This document shows positions 30,278 to 38,216 of a stretch of 64,000 bases of DNA, piece by piece. Position 1 is the stretch's first letter; the number at the start of each line of letters is the position of its first letter. The notes under the pieces are model-generated. The model was not told the DNA's origin. It worked only from the letters and a program-made list of their open reading frames with translations, and made no database searches. The position numbers were made by a program, and so were the translations under genes. The DNA is from VRUE01 sp035712345 (lineage in GTDB: Bacteria > Actinomycetota > Thermoleophilia > Solirubrobacterales > 70-9), in NCBI GenBank assembly GCA_035712345.1, contig DASTAY010000035.1, positions 62,001 through 126,000 on the forward strand, read 5' to 3'.

Positions 30278-30745
30278 CTAGCGGCGGTAGGCGATGCGAC
30301 GCCAGCTGGGCTCTTTGGAGAGCTCGATCAGCTCGTTGCTGCGATCGGGCTGGACGTAGCCGAAGGTCTGGGTGCTCTCGTCGAAGACGACGTCGAGCTC
30401 GCCCTCCTTGACCCGCTGGTCGAGCCAGGCGCCGCGGAAGACGAGGCGGCGCAGCCAGTGGACGAGGCTGCGGTTGGAAGGGCCGACGAGGTCTTCCCAG
30501 TTGACGTTGATGTGCTCGCCCAGCTCTGAGCTGGGCTCGGAGATCTCGCCGTTGACGGCGAGGTCGAGCAGGTCGTCGAGCTCCTCGCGGCTCAGTCCCT
30601 GCTGGACGAAGCCGAGTTTGACCGCGGCCTGCTCGACGCGCTGGCCGAAGTCCTCCTCGTTGAAGGCGAAGCGGAGCTCGCCGTACTCGAGCACGTAGTC
30701 GGAGCCCGACTCGTAATTTCCTCTGCGGGTCGTCTTCTTGTTCAT
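30278..30745 (-). CDS. hypothetical protein, 155 aa
   Basis: Not recognised. A soluble protein starting MNKKTTRRGNYESGSDYVLE, rich in acidic and aromatic residues, with segments LRFAFNEEDFGQRVEQAAV and VHWLRRLVFRGAWLDQRV and a basic C-terminus PSWRRIAYRR. It has the codon bias of its neighbours and is convergent with the Rho-like gene (10 bases between stops). Start uncertain: in-frame ATGs at 30760 and further upstream are alternatives, and none has a strong ribosome-binding site. Confidence 0.6.
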   Translation of the reverse strand: MNKKTTRRGNYESGSDYVLEYGELRFAFNEEDFGQRVEQAAVKLGFVQQGLSREELDDLLDLAVNGEISEPSSELGEHINVNWEDLVGPSNRSLVHWLRRLVFRGAWLDQRVKEGELDVVFDESTQTFGYVQPDRSNELIELSKEPSWRRIAYRR

Positions 30746-30884
30746 TGAGTTGAAGCCCATCTGCCGTCGCAGCCCAGCGAGCGGCAGGTGCTGGATCATG
30801 CCGGTCATCGTAGCTGCGTGCCTGTCGGGGGCAGGGGTGAAACAGGTTTTGCGCCCGATCGGCGGGGCGGCCCGCACGTCTCGG

Positions 30885-30929
30885 CGCCGTAGAGGTTCGG
30901 TCCGAATACCGGACCAAACCTCTACGGCG
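30885..30929. repeat. 45-bp palindromic repeat, intergenic copy
   Basis: Arms CGCCGTAGAGGTTCGGTCCG and CGGACCAAACCTCTACGGCG match at 19 of 20 pairs around AATAC. It lies between the divergent hypothetical protein gene and the DUF192-glycosyltransferase gene. Sister copies are at 37543-37587 (perfect) and, within pabAB, at 13811-13855. Confidence 0.88.
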
Positions 30930-30984
30930 TGGTCCGCGGCGATGCGGCGGGCGGGGGGAGAGGTTCGCCGGCCGGTCCCTTTAT

Positions 30985-32766
30985 ATGGACGTGACGCCCC
31001 GTCGCCTTCGCGATCTTCCCGCCGTGTCCGTCCTCGGCCGCTCGGTTCCGTCGGCGACGACGCGGCGAGCCCGGCTCCTCGGCCTCTCGCACCTCGACCG
31101 CGCCGAGGCCGGCCCGGGCCTGCTGATCCCGCGCTGCGCCGGCGTCCACACCTTCGGCATGCGCTTTGCGCTCGACCTGGTCTTCCTCGACCGCGAGGGG
31201 CGGCCCTGCTCGTTTCTCCGCGCGGTGCCGCCGCGGCGCCTCGTTTGGGACCGGCGGGCCGGCGCCGTGCTTGAGCTACCCTGCCCGCCGGGAGAACGGG
31301 CCGCCGCGGGTCGCGACGCCCGCCCGCCGACCATGACCGTCCGCGAGGTACAGGTCCCATCGCTCTCCCCGCAGGGATTGCGCGACACGATCGAGCCGCA
31401 GGCCCGGGAGCGTCTCGACGCCGGGCTGAGGCGCGCCCGCGAGCTCTTCTCCGGCCGCACGGTCTGGAACGTCAACTCGACCTCCTCCGGCGGCGGCGTG
31501 GCCGAGATGCTCTGGTCCTGGGTTGGGCTGGCAAGGGGCGCGGGGATCGAGATGCGCTGGCTGACGATCGAGGGCCCGGAGGAGTTCTTCGTCCTGACCA
31601 AGCGCCTCCACAACTACATGCACGGCGAGGTCGGCGATGGAGGCCCGCTGGGCGAGGAGGAGCGTTCCCTGTTCGACCGCGTGAGTCGCGAGAACGCCGC
31701 GGGGGCCCTCGCCGAGCTCGGTCCCGACGACGTCGCCCTGCTCCACGACCCGCAGACCGCCGGCCTCGCCCCGCACATCGCCGCCGCGGGCCACGTCGTC
31801 GTATGGCGCTGTCACGTCGGCGCCGACGAGCGCAACGAGCTTACCGCGCAGGCATGGGACTTCCTCGGCCCCCACGTGACCGAGGCGGACGCGGCGATCT
31901 TCTCCCGCCGCGCCTTCGTCCCCGATTGCTGCGCGGCGATGCCGGTGGCGATCGTGCCACCCTCGATCGACGCCCTCTCGCCGAAGAACCAGGAGATCGA
32001 GCCCGCGACGGTGCGGGCGATCCTGCGGCGCGCGGGCCTGCTCGAGCCCGCCTCCGCGGACGACGGGGCGGAGCCGGTCTTCCGGCGTCCCGACGGGAGC
32101 GAGGCCCGGGTCGAGCGTCGCGGCGAGGTGGTGGGCGAGGGGGCGCTTCCAGGCGCCGACGCGCGCCTGGTGGTGCAGGTCTCGCGCTGGGACCGGCTCA
32201 AGGACCCGGCCGGCGTGATGCACGGCTTCGCCGGCGTGCTGGCGGCGGGGCACGATGCCTGGCTCGTCCTGGCGGGCCCCAGCGTCGGCGCTGTGAGCGA
32301 CGATCCCGACAGCGCCGCGGTGCTGGCCGAGGTCGCGGCTGACTGGCGCTGTCAGCCCGAGTCGGTCCGCTCGCGCGTGCTGCTCGCCTGCCTGCCGATG
32401 GAGGATCTCGACGAGAACGGCGCGATCGTCAACGCCCTGCAGCGTCAGGCCGCAGTGGTCGTGCAGAAGAGCCTCAAGGAGGGCTTCGGCCTGACCGTCA
32501 CCGAGGCGATGTGGAAGGCGCGGCCGGTGGTCGCCACCGCGACCGGGGGCATCGAGGACCAGGTCGAGGACGGCGTCACCGGCATCCTCCTGTCCAACCC
32601 GCTTGACCTGGAAGCCTTCGGCGCCGCGGTCGGCGACCTGCTCGCCAACCCCGAGCACGCCCAAGCGATCGGCGAGGCGGCGCGCGAGAGCGTCCGCGCC
32701 CGCTTCCTCGAGGACCGCCACAGCCGCCAGTACGTCGAACTGTTCGAGCGCCTGCTATCCGTCTGA
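30985..32766 (+). CDS. DUF192 domain fused to TreT-type trehalose synthase (GT4)
   Basis: A 593-residue fusion. Residues about 20-115 form a DUF192 domain (RCAGVHTFGMRFALDLVFLD; AVLELPCPPG). From about 116 it is a GT4 enzyme resembling trehalose glycosyltransferring synthase, which joins an NDP-glucose with glucose: FSGRTVWNVNSTSSGGGVAE, WLTIEGPEEFFVLTKRLHNY, VSRWDRLKDPAGVMHGF and QKSLKEGFGLTVTEAMWKAR (the E-x7-E region). No stop separates the parts. An internal ATG at 31333 could start the enzyme alone. DUF192 proteins are usually separate and of unknown function. Confidence 0.82.
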   Translation: MDVTPRRLRDLPAVSVLGRSVPSATTRRARLLGLSHLDRAEAGPGLLIPRCAGVHTFGMRFALDLVFLDREGRPCSFLRAVPPRRLVWDRRAGAVLELPCPPGERAAAGRDARPPTMTVREVQVPSLSPQGLRDTIEPQARERLDAGLRRARELFSGRTVWNVNSTSSGGGVAEMLWSWVGLARGAGIEMRWLTIEGPEEFFVLTKRLHNYMHGEVGDGGPLGEEERSLFDRVSRENAAGALAELGPDDVALLHDPQTAGLAPHIAAAGHVVVWRCHVGADERNELTAQAWDFLGPHVTEADAAIFSRRAFVPDCCAAMPVAIVPPSIDALSPKNQEIEPATVRAILRRAGLLEPASADDGAEPVFRRPDGSEARVERRGEVVGEGALPGADARLVVQVSRWDRLKDPAGVMHGFAGVLAAGHDAWLVLAGPSVGAVSDDPDSAAVLAEVAADWRCQPESVRSRVLLACLPMEDLDENGAIVNALQRQAAVVVQKSLKEGFGLTVTEAMWKARPVVATATGGIEDQVEDGVTGILLSNPLDLEAFGAAVGDLLANPEHAQAIGEAARESVRARFLEDRHSRQYVELFERLLSV

Positions 32767-32831
32767 GAGTTCCGCGTTTTGCGACCGCCCGGCATCGCCA
32801 GGGGGGAGAGTTCTCGTCGCCGTGGCCTTAG

Positions 32832-33551
32832 GTGGGCGTGCTTCCCCGACGCCGAGACATCGCCAGCGTGGTCGTCTGCGAGGACGACACGCCGACCCTC
32901 GACCTGCTCTGCGAGAACCTGACGGCGGACCGCTTCGGCGTGTTGCCGGCGCCGAGCGCCTCCGACGCGCTGCGGCTCTGTCGCTTCAAGCAGCCCGACC
33001 TGATGCTGCTCGACCTGACCCTGCCCGATGCCTCCGGGCTGGACGTGCTGCGGGAGATCCGCGAAGCGGACGGGGTCGTCTCCCGCTTCGACCCGCGCCT
33101 GCCGGTGATCGTTCTCAGCGGTCGCGGCTCCGACGAAGAGCGGGTGCGTGGGCTCGAGTTCGGCGCCGACGACTATCTCGTCAAGCCCTACGTATACGGG
33201 GAGTTGCGGGCGCGGATGACCGCGGTGCTGCGGCGCGTCGAGCAGCGGCGCAGCGGGCCGCTACGGGTCGGGGAGATAGTCGTCGACCCCGACCGGCGGC
33301 GGGCCTGGGTCGGCGGCAGCGAGGTCCACCTGTCCAAGAAGGAGTTCTCGCTGCTGCGCGTGCTGGCGACCGACCCGCACCGGGTCTTCTCCAAGCGCGA
33401 GCTGCTGGGTGAGGTCTGGGGCTACCGGGCGCCGACGAAGACCCGCACCTTGGACTCGCACGCCAGCCGGCTGCGGCGCAAGCTCGATCCCGAGCGGGCG
33501 CGTTTCGTCATCAATTGCTGGGGCGTCGGATATCGCCTCGTGGACGGATGA
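32832..33551 (+). CDS. OmpR/PhoB-family response regulator
   Basis: A 239-residue two-domain regulator. Receiver: VVVCEDDTPTLDLLCENLTA (acidic pocket), LMLLDLTLPDASGLDVLREI (phospho-Asp), VIVLSGRGSD and YLVKPYVYGE (conserved Lys). DNA-binding winged helix: LSKKEFSLLRVLATDPHRVF through TLDSHASRLRRKL. The stop overlaps the histidine kinase start (ATGA), and the operon runs on into Tad pilus genes, so control of pilus expression is plausible. The start is a GTG at 32832; another GTG at 32838 is possible. Confidence 0.93.
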   Translation: MGVLPRRRDIASVVVCEDDTPTLDLLCENLTADRFGVLPAPSASDALRLCRFKQPDLMLLDLTLPDASGLDVLREIREADGVVSRFDPRLPVIVLSGRGSDEERVRGLEFGADDYLVKPYVYGELRARMTAVLRRVEQRRSGPLRVGEIVVDPDRRRAWVGGSEVHLSKKEFSLLRVLATDPHRVFSKRELLGEVWGYRAPTKTRTLDSHASRLRRKLDPERARFVINCWGVGYRLVDG

Positions 33552-34279
33552 TCGGCCTGGCGCACGAGGTGGCCGGGTGGCCGATGGCGGCGACGATGGC
33601 GGCGGCGATCGCCGCACGGGGAATGCGCGCCGGCCGCCGTCGCAGCTCGCTCAACGAGGCGCTGCACGAGCTGCGCCGTCCGCTGCAGACGATCGCCCTG
33701 GCCGGGGCCGGCGCCGAGGGCTCGCCTCCCGTCCTCGAGAGCTCGGTGCGGATGGCGGCTGCGGCGCTCGAGCGGCTCGACCGTGAGGTCAACGGCGGCG
33801 GCGGGCTGCGCCTGCCGGCCGAACCGATCGAAGTGCGGTCGCTGCTGGACGCGGCGGCGCGGCGCTGGCGCGGGCGGGCGAGCCTCGCGGGCGGCTCGCT
33901 GCGGCTGCGCTGGCGGGCGGGCGGCGCGGTCGTCGTCGGGCACCGGGTCGAGCTCGCCCAGGCGCTCGACAACCTGCTCGTCAACGCGATCGAGCACGGC
34001 GGGCCGCGGATCGCGATCGACGCTCGCCTGCATCGCGGCGGCCTGCGGATCGTCGTCGCCGATTCGGGCCGGGCCTCGCGGCCGCCGGAGCGTCGCGACT
34101 CGCCGGGGGACGTGATCGCCCGACTCTCCGGGCGGCGCCGGCACGGTCATGGCCTCGCCGTGGTCAGGCGGGTCGCGGCCGCCCACGGCGGCCGCTTCGC
34201 CCTGCGCCGCTCCGAGCGCGGCTCGCTCGCGATGCTCGATCTGCCCCTGGCCGGCAGCGGCGAGCCTGCGGCCGCGTGA
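33548..34279 (+). CDS. sensor histidine kinase, short
   Basis: A 243-residue kinase. An H-box-like LNEALHELRRPLQTIAL (His followed by Glu) begins near residue 40, after a short hydrophobic N-terminus. The N-box is ALDNLLVNAIEHGG and the G-box region RHGHGLAVVRRVAAAHGG. There is no clear sensing domain and only a marginal membrane segment, so input may come from a partner protein. It lies between the response regulator and the CpaB-like gene, overlapping both by 4 bases. Confidence 0.85.
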   Translation: MIGLAHEVAGWPMAATMAAAIAARGMRAGRRRSSLNEALHELRRPLQTIALAGAGAEGSPPVLESSVRMAAAALERLDREVNGGGGLRLPAEPIEVRSLLDAAARRWRGRASLAGGSLRLRWRAGGAVVVGHRVELAQALDNLLVNAIEHGGPRIAIDARLHRGGLRIVVADSGRASRPPERRDSPGDVIARLSGRRRHGHGLAVVRRVAAAHGGRFALRRSERGSLAMLDLPLAGSGEPAAA

Positions 34280-34929
34280 GCCGGCGACGGCGGGCACTGG
34301 CCTTCTCGGCGGCGGCGCTGATCGCCGCCGCCGCGGCCGCGATCGCCGACGGCTATGGGGCCGGCGCGGTTCGGGGATATGGTCCGCTGCGCCCGGTGGT
34401 CGTCGTCTCGACCACGATCCCGACCGGAACGAGGCTGACCTCGGCGACGGTCGCGGGGAGCCTCGCCACGCGACGTGTCCCGAGCCGGTTTGCGCCGTCG
34501 GGTGCGCTGGCCGCCCCCGAGGAAGCCCTTGGCATGGTCGCCCGGGCGCCGCTCCCGGCCGGCTCATATCTGCTCGCGGCCCAGCTGGGCATGGACCGGC
34601 GGGGTGTGCCGCGCCGGCGCCGTCTCGGCGCCGGCCGGCGGCCGGTCGAGATCGCCGTCAGCGGCGCCGACGGCCTGCTGGCGGCGGGTCCGTCGCCGGC
34701 AGGTGTGCGAGTCGACGTGGTGGTCACGACCGAACCCTCGGGGAGCGGCCCCGGGCGGACCTATGTCGCCGCCGCGGGCGTGCCGTTGCTCGCCTTGAGG
34801 CCGGGGGCCGAAGGCGTCGGGCCGGGAACGACCGCCGCGGCGACGCTGGGGCTGACCAGGCGCGAGGCGCTGCGCCTGATCGCCGCCGAGAGCTTCGCCC
34901 GCGGGCTGACCCTGCTGCCCAGCGGCTGA
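34276..34929 (+). CDS. CpaB/RcpC-like SAF-domain protein of a Tad pilus
   Basis: A 217-residue protein with an N-terminal signal/anchor (LAFSAAALIAAAAAAIADGY), then an SAF-type segment (VVVVSTTIPTGTRLTSATVA; VARAPLPAGSYLLAAQLG) and a C-terminal beta-rich part. CpaB/RcpC proteins belong to the periplasmic part of Flp/Tad assembly; in Gram-positives the role is less clear. The GTG start overlaps the kinase stop. The next gene is the CpaF ATPase, supporting the assignment. Confidence 0.75.
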   Translation: MSRRRRALAFSAAALIAAAAAAIADGYGAGAVRGYGPLRPVVVVSTTIPTGTRLTSATVAGSLATRRVPSRFAPSGALAAPEEALGMVARAPLPAGSYLLAAQLGMDRRGVPRRRRLGAGRRPVEIAVSGADGLLAAGPSPAGVRVDVVVTTEPSGSGPGRTYVAAAGVPLLALRPGAEGVGPGTTAAATLGLTRREALRLIAAESFARGLTLLPSG

Positions 34930-34933
34930 GCGG

Positions 34934-36031
34934 ATGGAGGCGCGCCGGAGAAACCTCGAGGACCTTGCCGAGTCGTTGCGGCTGCGCCTGGTCGAGGCCC
35001 GACGCGACGCCGCGTCGGCGGGACGGGCGCCGCAGCCCGAGCTCGCCGGGCAGGTGCGCGACCTGGTCGCCGCCGAGGCTGCCCTGCTGGGCGATGACGA
35101 TCGCGAGGCGCTCGTCGCCCGTCTCCTGCGCGACACGGTCGGGCTCGGCCCGTTGGAGGACCTGCTCGCCGACCCGGGCGTTGAGGAGGTGATGGTCAAC
35201 GGGCCCGACCAGATCTACGTCGAGCGCGGCGGGCGGATCGAGCGGGCTGATGCAGCCTTCGCCGACGAGGAGGAGTTGCGCAACGCGATCGAGCGCATCC
35301 TCGCGCCGCTCGGCCGTCGCATCGACGAGCTCAGCCCGATGGTCGATGCGCGCCTTGCCGACGGCTCGCGTGTCAACGCCGTGATCCCGCCGCTGGCGGT
35401 CGACGGGCCGGCGCTCTCGATCCGCCGCTTCGGCGCCGAACGGCCGGGCCCGCGGGAGCTGCTCGAGCGCGGCACCCTGACCGCGCCGCAGCTCGAGTCG
35501 CTGAGGCGCGCTGTCGGCGAGCGGCGCAGCGTCCTGATCAGCGGTGGCACCGGCTCCGGCAAGACGACCCTGCTCAACGCGCTCTCCGGGTTCATCGGAT
35601 CGGGGGAGCGCCTGGTGACGATCGAGGACGCGGCCGAGCTGCGGCTGCAGCGGCGCCACGTCGTCCGCCTCGAGAGCCGCCCGGCCGGGGTCGAGGGAAG
35701 GGGGGAGGTGACGATCCGCGACCTGTTGCGCAACGCGCTGCGCATGCGGCCCGACCGGATCGTGATCGGCGAGGTGCGCGGCGCCGAGGCGCTCGATCTG
35801 CTGACCGCGCTCAACACGGGCCACCGCGGGGCGCTCTCGACCGTGCACGCGAACTCGCCCGCCGACGCGCTCGCGCGACTGGAGACGCTGGCGCTGATGG
35901 CGGGTCTGGGGCTGCCGCACGCCGCGATCGCGGCGCAGGTCCGCAGCGGCATCGACCTGGTGGTCCACATCGAACGCCACCGCGACGGCTCGCGCCGGGT
36001 GAGTGAGATCGCAGAGGTTGGGGCGGCGTGA
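34934..36031 (+). CDS. cpaF: CpaF/TadA secretion ATPase
   Basis: A 365-residue hexameric ATPase that powers Tad pilus assembly. The N-terminal part has GLGPLEDLLADPGVEEVMVN. Walker A is LISGGTGSGKTTLLNAL, the Asp box LVTIEDAAELRL, Walker B RMRPDRIVIGEVRGAEALDL and the His box TGHRGALSTVHANSPADALA. The sequence is shorter at the N-terminus than many CpaF proteins. It stops by overlapping the TadB gene. Pilin, CpaE and prepilin peptidase genes are not in the window. Confidence 0.95.
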   Translation: MEARRRNLEDLAESLRLRLVEARRDAASAGRAPQPELAGQVRDLVAAEAALLGDDDREALVARLLRDTVGLGPLEDLLADPGVEEVMVNGPDQIYVERGGRIERADAAFADEEELRNAIERILAPLGRRIDELSPMVDARLADGSRVNAVIPPLAVDGPALSIRRFGAERPGPRELLERGTLTAPQLESLRRAVGERRSVLISGGTGSGKTTLLNALSGFIGSGERLVTIEDAAELRLQRRHVVRLESRPAGVEGRGEVTIRDLLRNALRMRPDRIVIGEVRGAEALDLLTALNTGHRGALSTVHANSPADALARLETLALMAGLGLPHAAIAAQVRSGIDLVVHIERHRDGSRRVSEIAEVGAA

Positions 36032-36882
36032 GCGCCACCGGCCCGATGCTTCCGCTCGTCGGCGCAGCCGCCGGGGGATTCGGGGCGCTCGCGGCGCGGG
36101 AAGCGGCGCGGGCTACCCCGGCGGCCGCCGAGTGGCTGCGCTCTGCGCTCGAGCCCCTGCGTCGGGCAGGCGCCGAGGGCTATGCGCCGTCGAGCGTCGA
36201 GCGCCGGCGCCTTGCCGCCGTCGGGACCGCGGCGGCGCTGCTCGGCGGTTGGTTCCTGGCCGGTGCGGTGGTCGCCCTGCCGATGGCGGTCGCCGGACCT
36301 GCCCTGGCGGCCTGGGCCGTCTCCACTCGCCGGCGCCGCTACCGGCGCAGGGTCGAGCGCGCCCTGCCCGACGTCGCCGCGGCGATCGCGGACTCACTGG
36401 CCGCCGGCCGCTCGCTGCGCGCCTCGTTGCCCGGCGCGGCGTCCTCGGTCGACGGCCCGGCCGCGGTCGAGCTCGCCCGGCTCGGGGCGGACCTGGAGCT
36501 CGGCGCCCCGACGGTCGACGCGATCGACGGCTGGCGGAGCCGGATGCGCTCGCCGCGGGTCGACGCCTTCGCCACCGCTCTGCTCAGCCAGCGGCGAGCG
36601 GGCGGCGACCTCGCGGGTCTGCTGCGCCGCTTCGCCGTGGGGGCGGCGGAGCGCGACCGTGCCGCCGAGGACGCCAGGTCGGCGACGGCGCAGGCGCGCT
36701 TCACCGGCCTGCTCGTCGTCGCGATGCCCAGCGGCGGCGCTCTGTTCGCCGAGCTGATCGAGCCCGGTTTCCTCGTCAAGGTGCTGAGCGCGCCCGCCTC
36801 CGCCGTCCTCCTGGGAATAGCCCTCGGGCTGCAGATGGTCGGCTTCGTCGCAATTCGGCGCTTCGCCCGCGTGGTCGAGTGA
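36028..36882 (+). CDS. tadB: TadB-like type II/IV secretion inner-membrane protein
   Basis: A 284-residue protein with membrane segments near residues 68-95 and at the C-terminus (VLLGIALGLQMVGFVAI) flanking a GspF/T2SSF domain: RVERALPDVAAAIADSLAAG, RSLRASLPGAASSVDG and LLSQRRAGGDLAGLLRRFAV. It forms the platform with TadC on which CpaF acts. The start GTG at 36028 overlaps the cpaF stop and the end overlaps tadC, so the three are translationally coupled. Confidence 0.87.
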   Translation: MSATGPMLPLVGAAAGGFGALAAREAARATPAAAEWLRSALEPLRRAGAEGYAPSSVERRRLAAVGTAAALLGGWFLAGAVVALPMAVAGPALAAWAVSTRRRRYRRRVERALPDVAAAIADSLAAGRSLRASLPGAASSVDGPAAVELARLGADLELGAPTVDAIDGWRSRMRSPRVDAFATALLSQRRAGGDLAGLLRRFAVGAAERDRAAEDARSATAQARFTGLLVVAMPSGGALFAELIEPGFLVKVLSAPASAVLLGIALGLQMVGFVAIRRFARVVE

Positions 36883-37529
36883 GGTCTCGACACCGCACCA
36901 GGGCGCAGCCGCCGCTCGCCGCCCGGCTGGCCTGCGCCGCGGTCGCGGTGCTCGCGGCCTTCCTCGCGGCTCCCGCGGCCCCGGGCAGGATCTCCTGGCT
37001 CGTCGTCGTCGCGCTGCCGGCGGCGGGCTTCTTCCTGCCCGACGCCCTGCTCGAGCGGCGGGCGCGCCTTCGCCACCGGCAGTTGCTCGCGTCATTGCCC
37101 GACGCGCTCGATCTGCTGGCGATCGGCTCCGCCGCCGGCCGCAGCCCGCTGGCGGGCTTCGCCGAGATCGCCTCGTCCGGCAGCGGCCCGCTCGCCGAGG
37201 AGCTGCGCGTCGTCGTCGCCGAGGTCGAATGCGGTCGCCCGTTCGCCGATGTCCTCGGGACATTGCGCGAGCGCGTCCCGGGCAGCGAGGTCGCCACCCT
37301 CTGCGCCTCGATCGAGCGTTCTCGCCGCTTCGGCTCACCGCTCGCGGACCAGCTGCGCCGCCAGGCCGCCGCGTTGCGCCGCGACCAGCGCCGCGCGACC
37401 GAAGAGCGCGCCGCCCGCGCCGCCCCGAAGATCCAACTCGTCGTCGCCCTGGTCCTCGTCCCCTCGGTCCTGCTGATGATCGCCGCCGCCCTGATCGCCA
37501 ACGCCGACGTCCTGCTCTCCGGCTTCTGA
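36879..37529 (+). CDS. tadC: TadC-like type II/IV secretion inner-membrane protein
   Basis: A 216-residue second platform protein. Two N-terminal membrane segments (ACAAVAVLAAFLAAPAA; SWLVVVALPAAGFFLP), then the T2SSF domain (HRQLLASLPDALDLLAIGSA, GRPFADVLGTLRERVPGSEV, SPLADQLRRQAAALRRDQRR) and a C-terminal helix (IQLVVALVLVPSVLLMIAAA). The GTG at 36879 overlaps tadB by 4 bases. It is the last gene of the unit; a perfect 45-bp palindromic repeat begins about 13 bases after the stop and could act as a terminator. Confidence 0.85.
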   Translation: MRSRHRTRAQPPLAARLACAAVAVLAAFLAAPAAPGRISWLVVVALPAAGFFLPDALLERRARLRHRQLLASLPDALDLLAIGSAAGRSPLAGFAEIASSGSGPLAEELRVVVAEVECGRPFADVLGTLRERVPGSEVATLCASIERSRRFGSPLADQLRRQAAALRRDQRRATEERAARAAPKIQLVVALVLVPSVLLMIAAALIANADVLLSGF

Positions 37530-37541
37530 TCACGCCCCCCG

Positions 37542-37588
37542 GCGCCGTAGAGGTTTGGTCCGCTGTTCGGACCAAACCTCTACGGCGC
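37542..37588. repeat. 45-bp palindromic repeat, perfect intergenic copy
   Basis: Twenty-one-base arms (core CGCCGTAGAGGTTTGGTCCG) are exact reverse complements around CTGTT. It is placed between tadC and the mraZ promoter. It is the best-preserved of three copies and could form a very stable hairpin in either transcript. Confidence 0.9.
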
Positions 37589-37649
37589 AGTCCCTCCGCC
37601 TGCAATCGAAGTTGCGGAATGGGGGACTGATCTGAGGTCGTGTTGCAAA

Positions 37650-37674
37650 GTGGGGGAAAGTGGGCTACTGTGGC
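37650..37674 (+). promoter_or_regulatory. MraZ box (three GTGG direct repeats)
   Basis: GTGGG at 37650, GTGGG at 37660 and GTGGC at 37670 are spaced exactly ten bases apart, matching the known MraZ binding pattern of GTGGG repeats with five-base spacers. They lie upstream of mraZ, so autorepression of the cluster by MraZ is expected. Confidence 0.8.
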
Positions 37675-37691
37675 GCTCGAGTTGAAGCCCA

Positions 37692-37736
37692 AGGACCGGG
37701 GTGGTGAGGCTCCTCCCACCTCATCACCCCGGTCCT
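37692..37736 (+). terminator. leader hairpin upstream of mraZ (possible attenuator)
   Basis: Arms AGGACCGGGGTGGTGAGG and CCTCATCACCCCGGTCCT pair over 18 positions with one G-U, loop of nine bases, followed by AACTCTTTTCC. It lies between the MraZ boxes and the mraZ start. It may terminate a fraction of transcripts or stabilise the 5' end. Confidence 0.55.
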
Positions 37737-37771
37737 AACTCTTTTCCAGCCGCCGAAAGGACACCGAGGGG

Positions 37772-38215
37772 ATGGCATTCCGGGGTCTCTACGAGCACAG
37801 CCTCGACTCCAAGGACCGGCTCACGATTCCCTCTCGCTTTCGGGCCGCCCTCTCCGACGGGATCGTTCTCTCCAAAGGCTTCGACCCCTGCGTCTGGGTG
37901 CACACGACCGAGGAGTTCGAGCAGCTCTCCGATCGCTTCCTCTCGCCGCACAGCCCCTTCGGTAGGGACGCCCGCAGCCTGCGCCGCCGCTTCCACGGTG
38001 GCTCCTTCGACGAGAAGCTCGACTCCGCCGGGCGCATCCGCGTCCCCAGGCCGTTGATCGAGCACGCCGGGCTCACCGCCGCCTGCGTCGTGATCGGCGC
38101 CGGCGAGTATCTGGAGATCTGGAACGCCGAGGCCTGGGCGAAGCAGGAGGAGGAGCTCGACGCCTCCGCGCCGGAGATCGCCGAGGGCCTGGCCTCGAGC
38201 GGAGGAGCTGCGTGA
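37772..38215 (+). CDS. mraZ: transcriptional regulator MraZ
   Basis: A 147-residue protein with two AbrB-like MraZ halves: FRGLYEHSLDSKDRLTIPSR at the start and GSFDEKLDSAGRIRVPRPLI in the second, each with the conserved D-x-K-x-R / D-x-A-G-R signature. MraZ binds GTGGG repeats upstream of its own gene and represses the division and cell wall cluster. Such repeats are present at 37650. Usual length. It is followed one base later by rsmH, with GGAGGAG near its end serving that gene. Confidence 0.96.
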   Translation: MAFRGLYEHSLDSKDRLTIPSRFRAALSDGIVLSKGFDPCVWVHTTEEFEQLSDRFLSPHSPFGRDARSLRRRFHGGSFDEKLDSAGRIRVPRPLIEHAGLTAACVVIGAGEYLEIWNAEAWAKQEEELDASAPEIAEGLASSGGAA

Positions 38216-38216
38216 G

